DNA of 64,000 nt from Sporocytophaga sp. GTDB taxonomy: Bacteria > Bacteroidota > Bacteroidia > Cytophagales > Cytophagaceae. The notes beneath the pieces were generated by a model. The model was not told the DNA's origin, made no database searches, and saw nothing but the letters and a program-made list of their open reading frames with translations. Shown in pieces: positions 18,207 through 28,402 of this stretch (position 1 is the first letter of the stretch; every line of letters starts with the position of its first letter). The position numbers were made by a program, and so were the translations under genes. The stretch is from contig JANQAB010000002.1 in NCBI GenBank assembly GCA_024707265.1, forward strand, positions 950,188 through 1,014,187, read 5' to 3'.

Positions 18207-20744
18207 ATGGAAGCAAAATTTTCAAACCGAGTTAAAGAAGTAATTTCCCTCAGCAGGGAAGAGGCGCTTCGTTTAGGCCATGATTATATTGGAGCAGAAC
18301 ATCTTTTGCTTGGAATGATCAGGGAAGGGGAAGGAGTTGCAATCAGCCTGTTGAAAAAACTGGGTGTTTCTCTTGAAGAGTTGAGACTTGCGGTGGAGCA
18401 AGCTACAAAAGGTACTGCTACAGGCAATGTTAAAAACCTGGCCAACATTCCCCTTACAAGGCAATCAGAAAAAGTACTAAAAATTACTTATCTGGAAGCC
18501 AAAATTTTTAAAAGTGAATTAATAGGGACAGAGCATCTGCTCCTGTCAATATTAAGAGATGAAGACAACATCGCAACTCAGATTCTGGAAAAATTTGAAG
18601 TGAGTTATGATGTAATCAAAGAATTATTAGAATATCATCAGCAAAATCCTATGGCATCAGGCGATACAGACGATTCTGACGAAGATAGCTCAAGAATCTT
18701 CGGAGGAAGTGGTTCGGGTGCTGGCAAAGAGCCGGCCAAGGGAACCACAGAAAAATCCAGAACACCTGTTTTGGATAATTTTGGCAGAGACCTTACAAAA
18801 CTCGCAGAAGAAAATAAACTCGACCCTATAGTAGGACGAGAGAAAGAAATTGAGAGAGTAGCACAGGTACTAAGCCGTAGAAAAAAGAATAACCCTATTC
18901 TTATCGGAGAACCTGGAGTGGGTAAAACTGCAATTGCCGAAGGTTTGGCATTGAGAATTATTCAGAAGAAGGTATCAAGGGTACTTTTCGGTAAAAGAGT
19001 TGTAACGCTGGATCTTGCATCTTTAGTTGCAGGAACTAAATACAGAGGACAATTTGAAGAGAGGATGAAAGCCGTTATGAACGAGCTTGAAAAATCTCCT
19101 GAAGTAATCCTGTTCATCGATGAAATTCATACGATTGTAGGAGCAGGTGGAGCTTCAGGCTCGCTTGATGCATCCAATATGTTCAAGCCTGCTCTTGCCA
19201 GAGGAGACATACAATGTATTGGTGCTACTACTCTGGATGAGTATAGACAATATATTGAAAAAGATGGGGCCCTTGCAAGAAGGTTCCAGATTGTAATGGT
19301 GGATGCAACTACTCCTGAAGAGACAATAGAAATATTGACTAACATTAAGGACAAGTATGAAGATCACCATCATGTGAATTATTCTGACGAAGCAATTGCT
19401 GCCTGCGTAAAACTATCAGATAGATATATCAGTGACAGATTTTTACCAGATAAAGCAATAGATGTTCTTGATGAAGCAGGTGCAAGAGTGCATATCAACA
19501 ATATTCACGTTCCTGCAGATATCGTGAAGCTTGAAGAGCAGATCGAAAATATCAAGAAGGAAAAGAATAAGGTTGTAAAAAGCCAAAAATACGAAGAAGC
19601 TGCCCAACTACGTGATAAGGAAAAGAAATTCCTAGAGCAGCTTGATGCTGCTAAAGTAAGATGGGAAGAAGAAACCCGTAAAAAAAGATATTCTGTTACT
19701 GAAGAAAACGTTGCTGAAGTAATTGCTATGATGACAGGTATACCTGTAAACAGAGTAGCACAAAATGAAGGTAACAAATTACTGGGAATGGGTAACGAGC
19801 TTAAAGGTAAAGTTATCGGTCAGGACCAGGCGATTGAAAAGCTTGTAAAAGCAATTCAGAGAACAAGAGTAGGGTTGAAAGATCCTAAAAAACCAATAGG
19901 ATCATTTATTTTCCTAGGCCCAACAGGGGTTGGTAAAACAGAGCTTGCTAAAGTACTTGCAACATATTTGTTCGACAAAGAAGATGCTCTTGTAAGGATA
20001 GATATGAGTGAGTATATGGAGAAATTCTCCGTAAGCAGACTTGTTGGAGCGCCTCCAGGATATGTTGGTTATGAAGAAGGTGGTCAGCTTACTGAAAAAA
20101 TCAGAAGAAAGCCGTATAGTGTTGTTCTTCTGGATGAAATTGAGAAAGCACACCCTGATGTATTCAACCTGTTGCTTCAGGTACTAGATGATGGTATCCT
20201 TACAGACGGTTTAGGAAGAAGAGTTGACTTCAGAAATACCATTATAATCATGACATCTAACATTGGTGCAAGAGATCTGAAAGATTTCGGTGCCGGAATC
20301 GGTTTTGCAACAAAAGCAAAACAGGATAATATAGATGAATTGATGAGAGGGACTATTCAAAATGCTCTTAGAAAAGCATTTTCTCCGGAATTCCTGAATA
20401 GACTCGATGATGTGATCGTGTTCAACTCTCTGGGCAGAGAAGATCTTCACAAAATAATTGATATCACTTTGAACAATGTATTCAAAAGAATAAATGTTCT
20501 TGGTTATGCAGTTGAATTGACTGAAAAAGCAAAAGATTTTCTTGCTGAAAAAGGATACGATCCACAATATGGAGCTCGTCCTTTGAACAGGGCTATTCAA
20601 AAATATCTTGAAGATCCTGTAGCTGAGGAAATCCTTAAAGGTGAAGTTCAGGAAGGCGATACGCTTACAGCTGATTATGATGGCAAGAGCGAGACTCTTA
20701 CTTTCAAAGTAAAAAAGAAAAAAGTTGAAAAAACAGATGAATAG
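18207..20744 (+). CDS. clpC: ATP-dependent Clp protease ATP-binding subunit ClpC
   Basis: An 845-residue AAA+ unfoldase of the ClpC type. Domains: two Clp_N repeats (about 1-145; [13 protein letters not shown] and GTEHLLLSI), first AAA+ module with Walker A GEPGVGKT near 234 and Walker B FIDEIHT near 303, a UVR segment in the middle domain ([12 protein letters not shown], about 460-485) that marks ClpC rather than ClpB, second AAA+ module with GPTGVGKT near 571, and a ClpB_D2-small C-terminal domain. It unfolds substrates for ClpP and can use the ClpS adaptor encoded at 3103. Monocistronic, with a strong terminator. Confidence 0.96.
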   Translation: MEAKFSNRVKEVISLSREEALRLGHDYIGAEHLLLGMIREGEGVAISLLKKLGVSLEELRLAVEQATKGTATGNVKNLANIPLTRQSEKVLKITYLEAKIFKSELIGTEHLLLSILRDEDNIATQILEKFEVSYDVIKELLEYHQQNPMASGDTDDSDEDSSRIFGGSGSGAGKEPAKGTTEKSRTPVLDNFGRDLTKLAEENKLDPIVGREKEIERVAQVLSRRKKNNPILIGEPGVGKTAIAEGLALRIIQKKVSRVLFGKRVVTLDLASLVAGTKYRGQFEERMKAVMNELEKSPEVILFIDEIHTIVGAGGASGSLDASNMFKPALARGDIQCIGATTLDEYRQYIEKDGALARRFQIVMVDATTPEETIEILTNIKDKYEDHHHVNYSDEAIAACVKLSDRYISDRFLPDKAIDVLDEAGARVHINNIHVPADIVKLEEQIENIKKEKNKVVKSQKYEEAAQLRDKEKKFLEQLDAAKVRWEEETRKKRYSVTEENVAEVIAMMTGIPVNRVAQNEGNKLLGMGNELKGKVIGQDQAIEKLVKAIQRTRVGLKDPKKPIGSFIFLGPTGVGKTELAKVLATYLFDKEDALVRIDMSEYMEKFSVSRLVGAPPGYVGYEEGGQLTEKIRRKPYSVVLLDEIEKAHPDVFNLLLQVLDDGILTDGLGRRVDFRNTIIIMTSNIGARDLKDFGAGIGFATKAKQDNIDELMRGTIQNALRKAFSPEFLNRLDDVIVFNSLGREDLHKIIDITLNNVFKRINVLGYAVELTEKAKDFLAEKGYDPQYGARPLNRAIQKYLEDPVAEEILKGEVQEGDTLTADYDGKSETLTFKVKKKKVEKTDE

Positions 20745-20769
20745 AAAAAGGCCCGTTAAGGGCCTTTTT
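20745..20769. terminator. Terminator between clpC and the TIR-like gene
   Basis: AAAAAGGCCC and GGGCCTTTTT form a ten-base-pair stem with loop GTTAA. It directly follows the clpC stop and can also act on the opposite strand for the convergent gene. Confidence 0.9.
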
Positions 20770-20808
20770 TATTTTTATAGTCTGAGTAAAATAAATTATA
20801 ATAGCTGA

Positions 20809-21507
20809 TTATTCTTCTAGAATGTGATCCACGTAAATTCCTGAGTTTTTCATATGGTTCAGCAAGGTTATCTTCCAGCCACCTTTAGGTGTAAATTCTT
20901 CATAAGAGATACCCTGAAAATTTAAACCGGTTTCAATAAATTTATCACTTGGATGAAAGGCTATCAGATTTTTTAGAGATGTTTGTCCGATAAAATATCC
21001 GAGTTCAAGCATTACATTGGAATGAGTCTGAAATTTGCCTGTAGTTCCAATTTCCTGATCTGCGGAAAATAAAAAAATTCCATATTCACAATCCTTAGCA
21101 TATTTCACGAATGTTTCAGGAGAATAAGGTGCATCTTCTTCATCAATAACTACGAAATCCATTTTAGTTTTACCAAGAAAAGTGCAAACCTTATCTTTCA
21201 TTCGCGATTCTCTTCCAAAACTTACAAAGATCTTTTTGTTTTCTTCTTTTATCTGATAAAGTAAGTCAATGATATGCTTTTGGTTTCTTCTAAATGTCAG
21301 CTTTTCTTCGTGACCAAGGCTATGTGGTAGATCCATCATGATGCCATTGAATTCATCAAGAGATTTTATGTATATATTTCTTTTAGGATAAAGAGAATTA
21401 TTTAACAGCTCGTAGGACTTTTCATACAAATGATAATATTGCTCTTTCCATTCACCCTTATATCCAAAATCCTGGAATCGTTTTAGTAAAAAATTAACCT
21501 CTTTCAT
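20809..21507 (-). CDS. TIR-like nucleotide-binding domain protein (PF10137 type)
   Basis: A 232-residue soluble protein. About residues 90-230 match the TIR-like family seen in prokaryotic immunity: KKIFVSFGRESRMKDKVCTFL (first strand and helix), DFVVIDEED, CEYGIFLFSADQEIG, then the conserved block NVMLELGYFIGQ with a glutamate at position 168 in the place of the NADase catalytic residue, and the ending GGWKITLLNHMKNSGIYVD. The N-terminal 90 residues are helical and not recognised. TIR proteins of this group cleave NAD+ or bind nucleotides; some are effectors of anti-phage systems. No nucleotide cyclase, Argonaute or other partner gene is next to it, so an immune role is only an inference. 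Confidence 0.72.
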   Translation of the reverse strand: MKEVNFLLKRFQDFGYKGEWKEQYYHLYEKSYELLNNSLYPKRNIYIKSLDEFNGIMMDLPHSLGHEEKLTFRRNQKHIIDLLYQIKEENKKIFVSFGRESRMKDKVCTFLGKTKMDFVVIDEEDAPYSPETFVKYAKDCEYGIFLFSADQEIGTTGKFQTHSNVMLELGYFIGQTSLKNLIAFHPSDKFIETGLNFQGISYEEFTPKGGWKITLLNHMKNSGIYVDHILEE

Positions 21508-21590
21508 CAATGTAAATTTAAAGAATCGATAAGAACTATAGCGAAATAGCGGCTAAAATGTTATAGTCTTATTTGAAGATTAACTTACGT

Positions 21591-23664
21591 TTAGTAACTT
21601 CCTTTATATTTTCGAAAAAACCATTCCAAAGTGATGAGGCTGAGTAACAAGAAGAATACCCACTTTAGATTAATAATTTCTGATAGTTCTTCATTACTGT
21701 GAATAATACTTTGCGGAGCCGAATTTTTTAATATTTCAGGTAAAGTGGAAAGATCGGCTACTGGAAGAAATAAACCCTTATTCTTTTCAGAAATGGTCCT
21801 TAATAAATCAAAATCGGAAGTTCCGTTAATTAGCTCAATGTTCAATTCCTTAATTAAAAATTCACCTTCTGAAGTTTCCTTTTTACCATTAAGAACAGTA
21901 CTCGCAACATATTTATAAATTCCCTGGCTTAATCCTTTAATCTCAAATCGTAAATTTTCATTATTAATATATGAATAATGTTTCTTTTCATTTTTTTCTG
22001 AAGTGATTGTCAGATCTATGTTTTGCCCATAAATTTTTTCATAGATGTCATTGTACACCTCTGTTTCAAAAAGTACAGGATCGCTGGAATAAAATTCAGA
22101 GTTAATAGGGTAAACTTTAAATTTTCTTTTTTCTTCCCGGGAAGATAATAACTGTATTAAATTGCCTACTAGTTTGTCAAAGACTTTTGTTGAACCAGTT
22201 TCTTTAAATTCAAGCAATCGCCATTCCCATAGTCCTTCGCCACAGAATACTGCTACTTTTTTATCGTTTGCGTTGGAAAAAAGAAGTAGTGGCTTTACGG
22301 TTTGAATATTACCCAATCTTTGAAAAATTATTACCTCTGCATTATTCATAGGTTTGAACTCACCAAAAGGGACAGATACGGGTGGGTATTTGGAAATAAC
22401 GGCGGCCTCTTCAGTAGTAAGTGAAAACTTGTTGAAGTCGGCATTATACAATGCTGTAACCTGGTCAAGTTGTTGTCCTCGCTGGTTAATCTTCAAAGCA
22501 TTGTTAATTTGGTTGAAATTTGAATAGTTTACTTTGTTACCTGTAATGTACCAGACGGAACTATTGTCTTTACCATATTTATTTAGTACCTCAGCTGCTG
22601 TATTTTGCAGATCAGGAATTTGATGAAAAATGATAAGATCATATTTCTCGTTTTTAAATTCAGTAATTCCCGGAATATATATATTCAGACTATAGTTTTC
22701 TTTTTGATCGGTTACGCTTTTAATAGCTTTGATATCCGGATGAGGTGAGGAGGCTACTAAAAGAATTTTTTCTTTCCCTTCAATTACATCAATGTAAGCA
22801 TGTCCGTTATTATTTTTATCAGTAAACTCACCTTCTTGAGGAGTTACCTCAATTTCATAATGCTGAAGGCCTTTTTCATCAGATGACAAACGGAACTCTA
22901 CTTCTTTTAAATCATAGTTTTTGGAAAATTTTATGACTTTTTTGTCGAGTATTTTTCCTTTGTTTTTCACTATTACAGTAATGTCTTTCCCTTCAAAACC
23001 TTGATTTTGAATTTCTGCGACAATTGGAAAAGAATTTCCCTGATAAGTAAGCTTATTGTAAAGAGTATTTTTGAGGATTATATCTTTTTTTGCAGTTGTG
23101 TCGCCTAAGCCAATGGTGTATAAAGGATATCCCAGTTCTTTATAGGCAGGAGATAAACCTTGATTATAAATACCATCGGAAAATAGGATAGTGCCAGCAA
23201 GATTTCTGTTTTCATAGTTGGATTCAATCTTGTCAAGCAGATAGTTAAGATTAGTGGATGGATTTTTAAAGTTTATTTCGTTGATAGTTTGTTTGCCTGA
23301 TAAAGTAATTACATCAACAGTATAATCTTCCTGTTGAATGCTTTTTTTAGTTTGCTCTATTTCGTTTTTAAGAGCGTTTAGTTTTGAGGCACCGGTTGAA
23401 ATGGTATTTGATTCAGAATCGTCAATTGCAAATACAAAAATTGGTTTTTCGAATTCATTTTTTATGTATTGGAGCAGTGGTCCGATAAGTAAAAAACAAA
23501 GCAGAAAAAATCAATATGAATCTGATAGAAAAAAGTATTTTGTTTAACAGAGGAGACCAAGGGCCTTTTTTTGAATATAGAAGCCAGGAATAAGCACCAG
23601 CAACGCAAATTGCTGGGATTATAAACCAAAGGGAAAATTCTGTAATTAGTCTAAAGCTTGACAT
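21591..23664 (-). CDS. Large membrane-anchored VWA-like protein (frame break)
   Basis: About 690 residues once one base is removed from the A6 run at 23491-23496. Two N-terminal membrane helices (FSLWFIIPAICVAGAY and a second ending SALFF) lead into a VWA-like domain starting PIFVFAIDDSES and containing LAGTILFSDGIYNQG; then beta-rich and glutamine-amidotransferase-like segments; a final helix (WVFFLLLSLITLEWFF) sits at the C-terminus. This plan (two helices, VWA-like domain, long periplasmic part, last helix) is common in Bacteroidota and distantly like Bat proteins; function unknown. The start ATG 23664 is chosen because the reading frame further upstream runs through the fabG terminator. 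Between the join and the C-terminal frame the sequence is open without any ATG. Confidence 0.7.
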
Positions 23665-23679
23665 TTGGGATAAATGAAA

Positions 23680-23708
23680 ACAGCCTTTCAAAGAACGTGA
23701 AAGGCTGT
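23680..23708 (-). terminator. Terminator of fabG
   Basis: ACAGCCTTTCA pairs with TGAAAGGCTGT around a seven-base loop, followed on the minus strand by TTTT. It sits 26 bases past the fabG stop and just before the start of the next gene. Confidence 0.85.
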
Positions 23709-23734
23709 ATTTTTATTTTTATAATTTTCTAAAA

Positions 23735-24481
23735 CTAGGTAAGCATACCACCATCAACCTGAAGGACCTGTCCGCTTATATATTTTGATAGATCGGAACC
23801 CAGGAATACCGCGCAATCAGCTACTTCTTCAGGTAAGCCAGCTCTTTTCATCGGAATAGAATCTTTCCAGCCCTGAACTACTTTCTCATCAAGTTCTCCT
23901 GTCATTTCAGTTTCAATAAATCCTGGAGCAATGGAATTGCAACGAATATTTCTTGAACCTAATTCAAGAGCGACGGATTTAGTGAAACCAATGATTCCTG
24001 CTTTTGATGCAGCATAATTTGCCTGACCAGCATTACCTCTGATTCCTACAACTGATGTTATATTAATGATAGAACCGTATTTTTGTTTCATAAGCTGTTT
24101 AGTAGCAGCTTTAGTAAGGTTAAAAACAGATTTTAAATTGGTATTAATAACATCATCCCAATGTTGTTCTGTCATTCTCATTAATAGGGTATCGCGTGTA
24201 ATTCCTGCATTATTTATTAATACATCTAATGATCCGAATTCTGCAATGAAGCTGTTAACTAATTCTTCTGCAGCAACAAAATTGGAAGCATCGGATCTGA
24301 ATCCTTTTGCTTTAATACCTTTAGATTGTAATTCTGCTTCTAATGCCTGACCTTTTTCTATACTTGAAAGAAAAGTAAAGCCTACATTAGCTCCTTCCTG
24401 AGCATATCTTAGAGCGATCGCTCTGCCTATTCCTTTTGAAGCACCTGTAACTAGTACATTTTTTCCGGATAATAGTCCCAT
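23735..24481 (-). CDS. fabG: 3-oxoacyl-[acyl-carrier-protein] reductase
   Basis: A 248-residue short-chain dehydrogenase that reduces 3-oxoacyl-ACP with NADPH in fatty acid elongation. Motifs: cofactor-binding VTGASKGIGRAIA near residue 12, NNAGIT near 89, catalytic Ser in NITSVVG near 141, and the YAASK pair near 155, ending with YISGQVLQVDGGM, which is typical of FabG. It stands alone; no acyl carrier protein gene is adjacent, so a related SDR function cannot be fully excluded. Confidence 0.92.
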   Translation of the reverse strand: MGLLSGKNVLVTGASKGIGRAIALRYAQEGANVGFTFLSSIEKGQALEAELQSKGIKAKGFRSDASNFVAAEELVNSFIAEFGSLDVLINNAGITRDTLLMRMTEQHWDDVINTNLKSVFNLTKAATKQLMKQKYGSIINITSVVGIRGNAGQANYAASKAGIIGFTKSVALELGSRNIRCNSIAPGFIETEMTGELDEKVVQGWKDSIPMKRAGLPEEVADCAVFLGSDLSKYISGQVLQVDGGMLT

Positions 24482-24634
24482 TTAAATTTTTAAGTTTTGA
24501 GCCCAAAAATAACTATATAATCCGAAAATCCTAAAATGATGCTTCAAATCAGACCCATTTAATTGAAATCTTGTCAGATTGATAATATTTAGTGCACTAA
24601 ATTTCCCTGAATTTTTTTATAATCCTAAATAATT

Positions 24635-24642
24635 TAAATTTG
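24635..24642 (+). promoter_or_regulatory. -7 box upstream of lpd
   Basis: TAAATTTG matches the Bacteroidota -7 consensus TAnnTTTG exactly and lies 26 bases before the start codon. A T-rich stretch about 18 bases upstream is the only -33 candidate. Confidence 0.45.
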
Positions 24643-24667
24643 CCCCTTGTAAAACTAAAAGTACTTT

Positions 24668-26062
24668 ATGTCTGCAAAATATGATTTAATTGTGATAGGA
24701 AGCGGTCCTGGTGGATATGTTGCTGCTATCAGAGCTTCTCAACTTGGAATGAAAGTAGGAGTGGTAGAAAAGGCAGAGTTGGGCGGTATTTGCCTCAACT
24801 GGGGATGTATTCCTACAAAAGCTTTGTTGAAAAGCGCTCAGGTATTTGAGTATGTAAAGCATGCTAAAGAATATGGTATCAATGTCGGTGAAAGTCAGGC
24901 CGATTTCTCTGCTGTTGTTAAGAGGAGCCGAGACGTTGCCAGTGGAATGAGTAAAGGTATCCAGTTCCTTTTCCGTAAAAACAAGATCGATCATATTTCA
25001 GGATTTGGTAAAATACTTCCAGGAAAAAAAGTGGAAGTAACTGATGCTTCAGGTAAAAAAGAAGTTTACAATGCTGATCATATTATCCTTGCAACCGGTG
25101 GAAGATCCAGAGAGTTGCCTAATGTGAAGATTGATAACGAAAAGATCATTGGATACAGAAAAGCCATGGTTTTGGAGAAAAAACCTGAATCGATGGTTAT
25201 AATGGGGTCAGGAGCAATTGGCGTTGAGTTCGCTTATTTCTATAATTCAATGGGCACAAAAGTTACTATAGTTGAGTTTATGCCAAATATAGTGCCTGTT
25301 GAAGATGAAGATGTTTCCAAGCAGCTTGAGAAAGAATTTAAGAAGGCAGGTATAGCAGTAATGACAAACTCAGCTGTTGAATCTGTAGATACTAGCGGTG
25401 CAAAATGCAAAGTTAAAGTTAAAACGGCTTCTGGAGTTGAAACAATTGAGGCCGATATCGTTCTTTCTGCTGTAGGCATTGCTACCAACATTGAAGGTAT
25501 AGGTCTTGAGGAAGTTGGAGTGGCTACAGATAAAGGAAAAGTTTTAGTAGATGATTATTACAGAACCAATATACCTGGCGTTTATGCAATCGGTGATATT
25601 GTAAAAGGGCAGGCCCTTGCTCACGTTGCTTCTGCTGAAGGAATTATCTGTGTTGAAAAGATTGCAGGACAAAACCCTCATCCGTTAAATTATAATAATA
25701 TCCCTGGTTGTACTTATTGCACACCTGAAATAGCATCTGTTGGTCTTACTGAAAAACAAGCTAAAGAAAAAGGCTATGAAATTAAAGTTGGTAAATTCCC
25801 TTTCACTGCATCAGGAAAAGCAAAAGCTGCAGGAGCAAGCGAAGGATTTATTAAAGTTATTTTCGATGCGAAATATGGAGAGTGGCTTGGAGCTCACTTT
25901 ATCGGAGCAAATGTAACTGAAATGATTGCTGAAGTTGTTGTTGCAAGAAACCTTGAAACTACAGGACATGAAATCATTAAATCAGTTCATCCACATCCTA
26001 CAATGTCAGAAGCTATCATGGAAGCTGCCGCAGCAGCATATAATGAAGTGATACATTTGTAA
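24668..26062 (+). CDS. lpdA: Dihydrolipoyl dehydrogenase
   Basis: E3 of the 2-oxoacid dehydrogenase complexes; reoxidises dihydrolipoamide with NAD+. The 464-residue protein has the FAD-binding GSGPGGYVAAIRA, the redox-active disulphide GGICLNWGCIPTK near 40-50, the NAD-binding GSGAIGVEFA near 182, the second FAD motif YAIGDIVKG near 310 and the C-terminal HPHPTMSEA with the catalytic histidine near 441. Monocistronic; E1 and E2 genes are not in the window. Confidence 0.96.
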   Translation: MSAKYDLIVIGSGPGGYVAAIRASQLGMKVGVVEKAELGGICLNWGCIPTKALLKSAQVFEYVKHAKEYGINVGESQADFSAVVKRSRDVASGMSKGIQFLFRKNKIDHISGFGKILPGKKVEVTDASGKKEVYNADHIILATGGRSRELPNVKIDNEKIIGYRKAMVLEKKPESMVIMGSGAIGVEFAYFYNSMGTKVTIVEFMPNIVPVEDEDVSKQLEKEFKKAGIAVMTNSAVESVDTSGAKCKVKVKTASGVETIEADIVLSAVGIATNIEGIGLEEVGVATDKGKVLVDDYYRTNIPGVYAIGDIVKGQALAHVASAEGIICVEKIAGQNPHPLNYNNIPGCTYCTPEIASVGLTEKQAKEKGYEIKVGKFPFTASGKAKAAGASEGFIKVIFDAKYGEWLGAHFIGANVTEMIAEVVVARNLETTGHEIIKSVHPHPTMSEAIMEAAAAAYNEVIHL

Positions 26063-26082
26063 TTGGTCATTCAGAAAAAATT

Positions 26083-26108
26083 AAAGAGGCAGTAAAATCT
26101 GCCTCTTT
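26083..26108. terminator. Terminator between lpd and galT
   Basis: AAAGAGGCAG pairs with CTGCCTCTTT around TAAAAT; T-runs on both sides let it work for both convergent genes. Confidence 0.88.
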
Positions 26109-26116
26109 TTGTTTTA

Positions 26117-27097
26117 TCATTGACCTACTTTTTTAAATATTCTAAACGCATTCCTTAATATTTCAGCACTTTCTTCTGCAGGTTTGGAGCTTATACTCGC
26201 CCAGGCCCCCATTTCAGATCCACCAGGGAACTTTATACTGGTAGCGTCTTTGAGTACAGGAGAAAATTCAACATGTAAGCTGTAATAATTTTTACAATCA
26301 GAATATTCTTTTGACTGATGTGGGGCCTGATGAATAGACATTGTGTATGGCAAAGGTTTTTTATAAACTGCATCTAATGCACCGGTAACGTCTTTTAAAA
26401 TCATTGCAAAATCAGTAATTTCTTCGTTTGTAAAGTCGGCTAAAGTATTCTTTTGTCTTCTCGAAGAAATGAATACCCCCAAGGGATGTTCTGCAAAATA
26501 TGGGATGTACGCAAGAAAGCTTTTGTTGGAGGTTATAATCCTTTTTTGATCTTTTTCTTCCTGTTCATTTAATTCGAGTATAAGATTCTTGTTGGTTTGT
26601 AAAAAATATTCCTTGCAGGAATCCAGCTCTGTTTTAAGTTTCAGCGGAACAAACGGATAACCGTAAATCTGACCATGAGGATGATGTATGGAAGAACCTA
26701 CTTCCTGGCCTCTGTTTTCAAATATATGAATGTATTCAATTGAGGGATCACTACTCATCTCATTACAGCGGTCTCTCCATAGCTTTATAAGTTTTTCTAT
26801 ATGTTGATTATCCAAATCATATAATGTTGCAAAATGATCCGGGGAATATAGAATTACTTCACATTGACCATGACTTGCTCCTGATTTAAATAAAGATTCT
26901 GTTTCCTGAATTGGGGGATTAAATTCAGGCGACAATACAGGGAACTCATTTGGCAGAGAAAGGACGTCATAAGTATCTTTTATTTTCCCACTTCCCGGAC
27001 AAAATGGACATTCATCCGGGAATATAGGTCTATCAATTCTATTAGTGGCGATTAATGTATAAGTTCTAAGTAAAGGATTCCACCTTAAATGATTCAT
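26117..27097 (-). CDS. galT: Galactose-1-phosphate uridylyltransferase
   Basis: Transfers UMP from UDP-glucose to galactose-1-phosphate in the Leloir pathway. The 326-residue protein starts MNHLRWNPLLRTYTLIATNR, has the zinc motif CPFCPGS, GQCEVILYSPDH, ENRG and the active-site HHPHGQ near 138-143 with the nucleophilic histidine, and YYSLHVEFSP near the C-terminus. It is divergent from galE with a 222-base gap between them that probably holds both promoters. Confidence 0.94.
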   Translation of the reverse strand: MNHLRWNPLLRTYTLIATNRIDRPIFPDECPFCPGSGKIKDTYDVLSLPNEFPVLSPEFNPPIQETESLFKSGASHGQCEVILYSPDHFATLYDLDNQHIEKLIKLWRDRCNEMSSDPSIEYIHIFENRGQEVGSSIHHPHGQIYGYPFVPLKLKTELDSCKEYFLQTNKNLILELNEQEEKDQKRIITSNKSFLAYIPYFAEHPLGVFISSRRQKNTLADFTNEEITDFAMILKDVTGALDAVYKKPLPYTMSIHQAPHQSKEYSDCKNYYSLHVEFSPVLKDATSIKFPGGSEMGAWASISSKPAEESAEILRNAFRIFKKVGQ

Positions 27098-27319
27098 GCG
27101 GTAAAAATTTAATCAAAATATATTTCCGGATAAATAATCGGGAACTGTAATTTTTAACTGGATAAAGATTTAAAAGGTTACCAGGATATTAATTTTCTTT
27201 AAAAATTAATATTAATGATGATTTAAGTTCTTTTTACGTTAATTTTTTAAAAAATATCAAAATCTCAGAACTTTATAAATCCAAATTAATTAACTTTAAT
27301 AGAAAGGATTTTTATTATA

Positions 27320-28348
27320 ATGGAAGGAAAAACAATATTAGTAACTGGCGGAGCCGGATATATAGGTTCTCATACCGTAAGACTTCTTGCGGAAAAAAAA
27401 TATAAGGTTATTGTCGTAGATAATCTTGTTTATGGTCACGAAGAGGCAATCCTGGATAAAAATGTAAAGTTAGTAAAAGCCAATATCGCAGATGGAAAGG
27501 CTATGACTGCTTTATTTTCTGAAAATAAAATAGATGCAGTACTTCATTTTGCGGCATATGCTTATGTTGGTGAATCTGTAAAAGATCCTGCAAAATATTA
27601 TCTGAATAATATAGCCGCTCCGCTTAGTCTGATTGAAGTAATGCGGGCAAATAACTGTAATAATTTTATATTTTCTTCTACCTGTGCTTCTTATGGAAAT
27701 CCTGTCAGATTGCCTATAGATGAGAATCATCCTCAGGAACCAATAAATCCTTATGGACAAAGCAAGCTGATGCTTGAAAAAATTCTTAAGGACTATGGTA
27801 CTGCTTATAATCTTAATTACTTTTTTTTAAGATATTTTAATGCCTCAGGTGCTTCCAAAGATGGACTCATTGGTGAAGACCACGATCCGGAAACTCACCT
27901 AATCCCATTGGTAATTGAAGCGGCTAAAGGTACAAGAGGGCCTGTAACCGTATTTGGCACTGATTACGATACTCCAGACGGGACTTGTATCAGAGATTAT
28001 ATCCATGTTGAAGACCTTGGAAGAGCTCATATACTTGCTTTGGAGCATTTATTGAAAGGTAAAGGATCTGCAATTTGTAATCTAGGAACAGGAAAAGGTT
28101 GTTCTGTAAAAGAGGTTATAGAAACAGTAGAGAAAGTTACCGGATTAAAAGTGCCGGTTATATACGGACCAAGAAGAGATGGAGATCCAGCTCTTCTGGT
28201 TTCAGATCCTTCGGCAGCAAAGAACATTCTGGGATGGGTTGCTGAATATCAGGATCTTTCTAAAATTATTGAAACAGCCTGGAAATGGCATAATGGCGAG
28301 AGGAGTGGCAGATATACTCCTAAAAGCAAAGAGATAAACGCTGTTTAA
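27320..28348 (+). CDS. galE: UDP-glucose 4-epimerase
   Basis: Interconverts UDP-glucose and UDP-galactose with bound NAD+. The 342-residue protein has the GGAGYIGSHTVRLL cofactor motif at the N-terminus, the FSSTCASYG active-site serine/threonine region, the YGQSK catalytic pair near 145-149, and RYFNASGA and LRDYIHVEDL-type RDYIHVEDLGRAH. Acts with GalT across the divergent promoter region and may feed surface polysaccharide synthesis. Followed by a hairpin terminator. Confidence 0.94.
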   Translation: MEGKTILVTGGAGYIGSHTVRLLAEKKYKVIVVDNLVYGHEEAILDKNVKLVKANIADGKAMTALFSENKIDAVLHFAAYAYVGESVKDPAKYYLNNIAAPLSLIEVMRANNCNNFIFSSTCASYGNPVRLPIDENHPQEPINPYGQSKLMLEKILKDYGTAYNLNYFFLRYFNASGASKDGLIGEDHDPETHLIPLVIEAAKGTRGPVTVFGTDYDTPDGTCIRDYIHVEDLGRAHILALEHLLKGKGSAICNLGTGKGCSVKEVIETVEKVTGLKVPVIYGPRRDGDPALLVSDPSAAKNILGWVAEYQDLSKIIETAWKWHNGERSGRYTPKSKEINAV

Positions 28349-28371
28349 TTTATTTATATAATAAAATATTA

Positions 28372-28402
28372 AAGAGATCAGTTTGAATAGACCTGATCTC
28401 TT
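28372..28402. terminator. Terminator between galE and the EamA gene
   Basis: AAGAGATCAG pairs with CTGATCTCTT around an 11-base loop, with a T-run on the plus strand. The stop codon of the convergent EamA gene lies inside the stem. Confidence 0.82.

Noticed and set aside
23665-23691. N-terminal extension of the VWA-like protein from a TTG codon
   Set aside because: These codons are read from the fabG terminator stem; the ATG at 23664 starts the first real helix.
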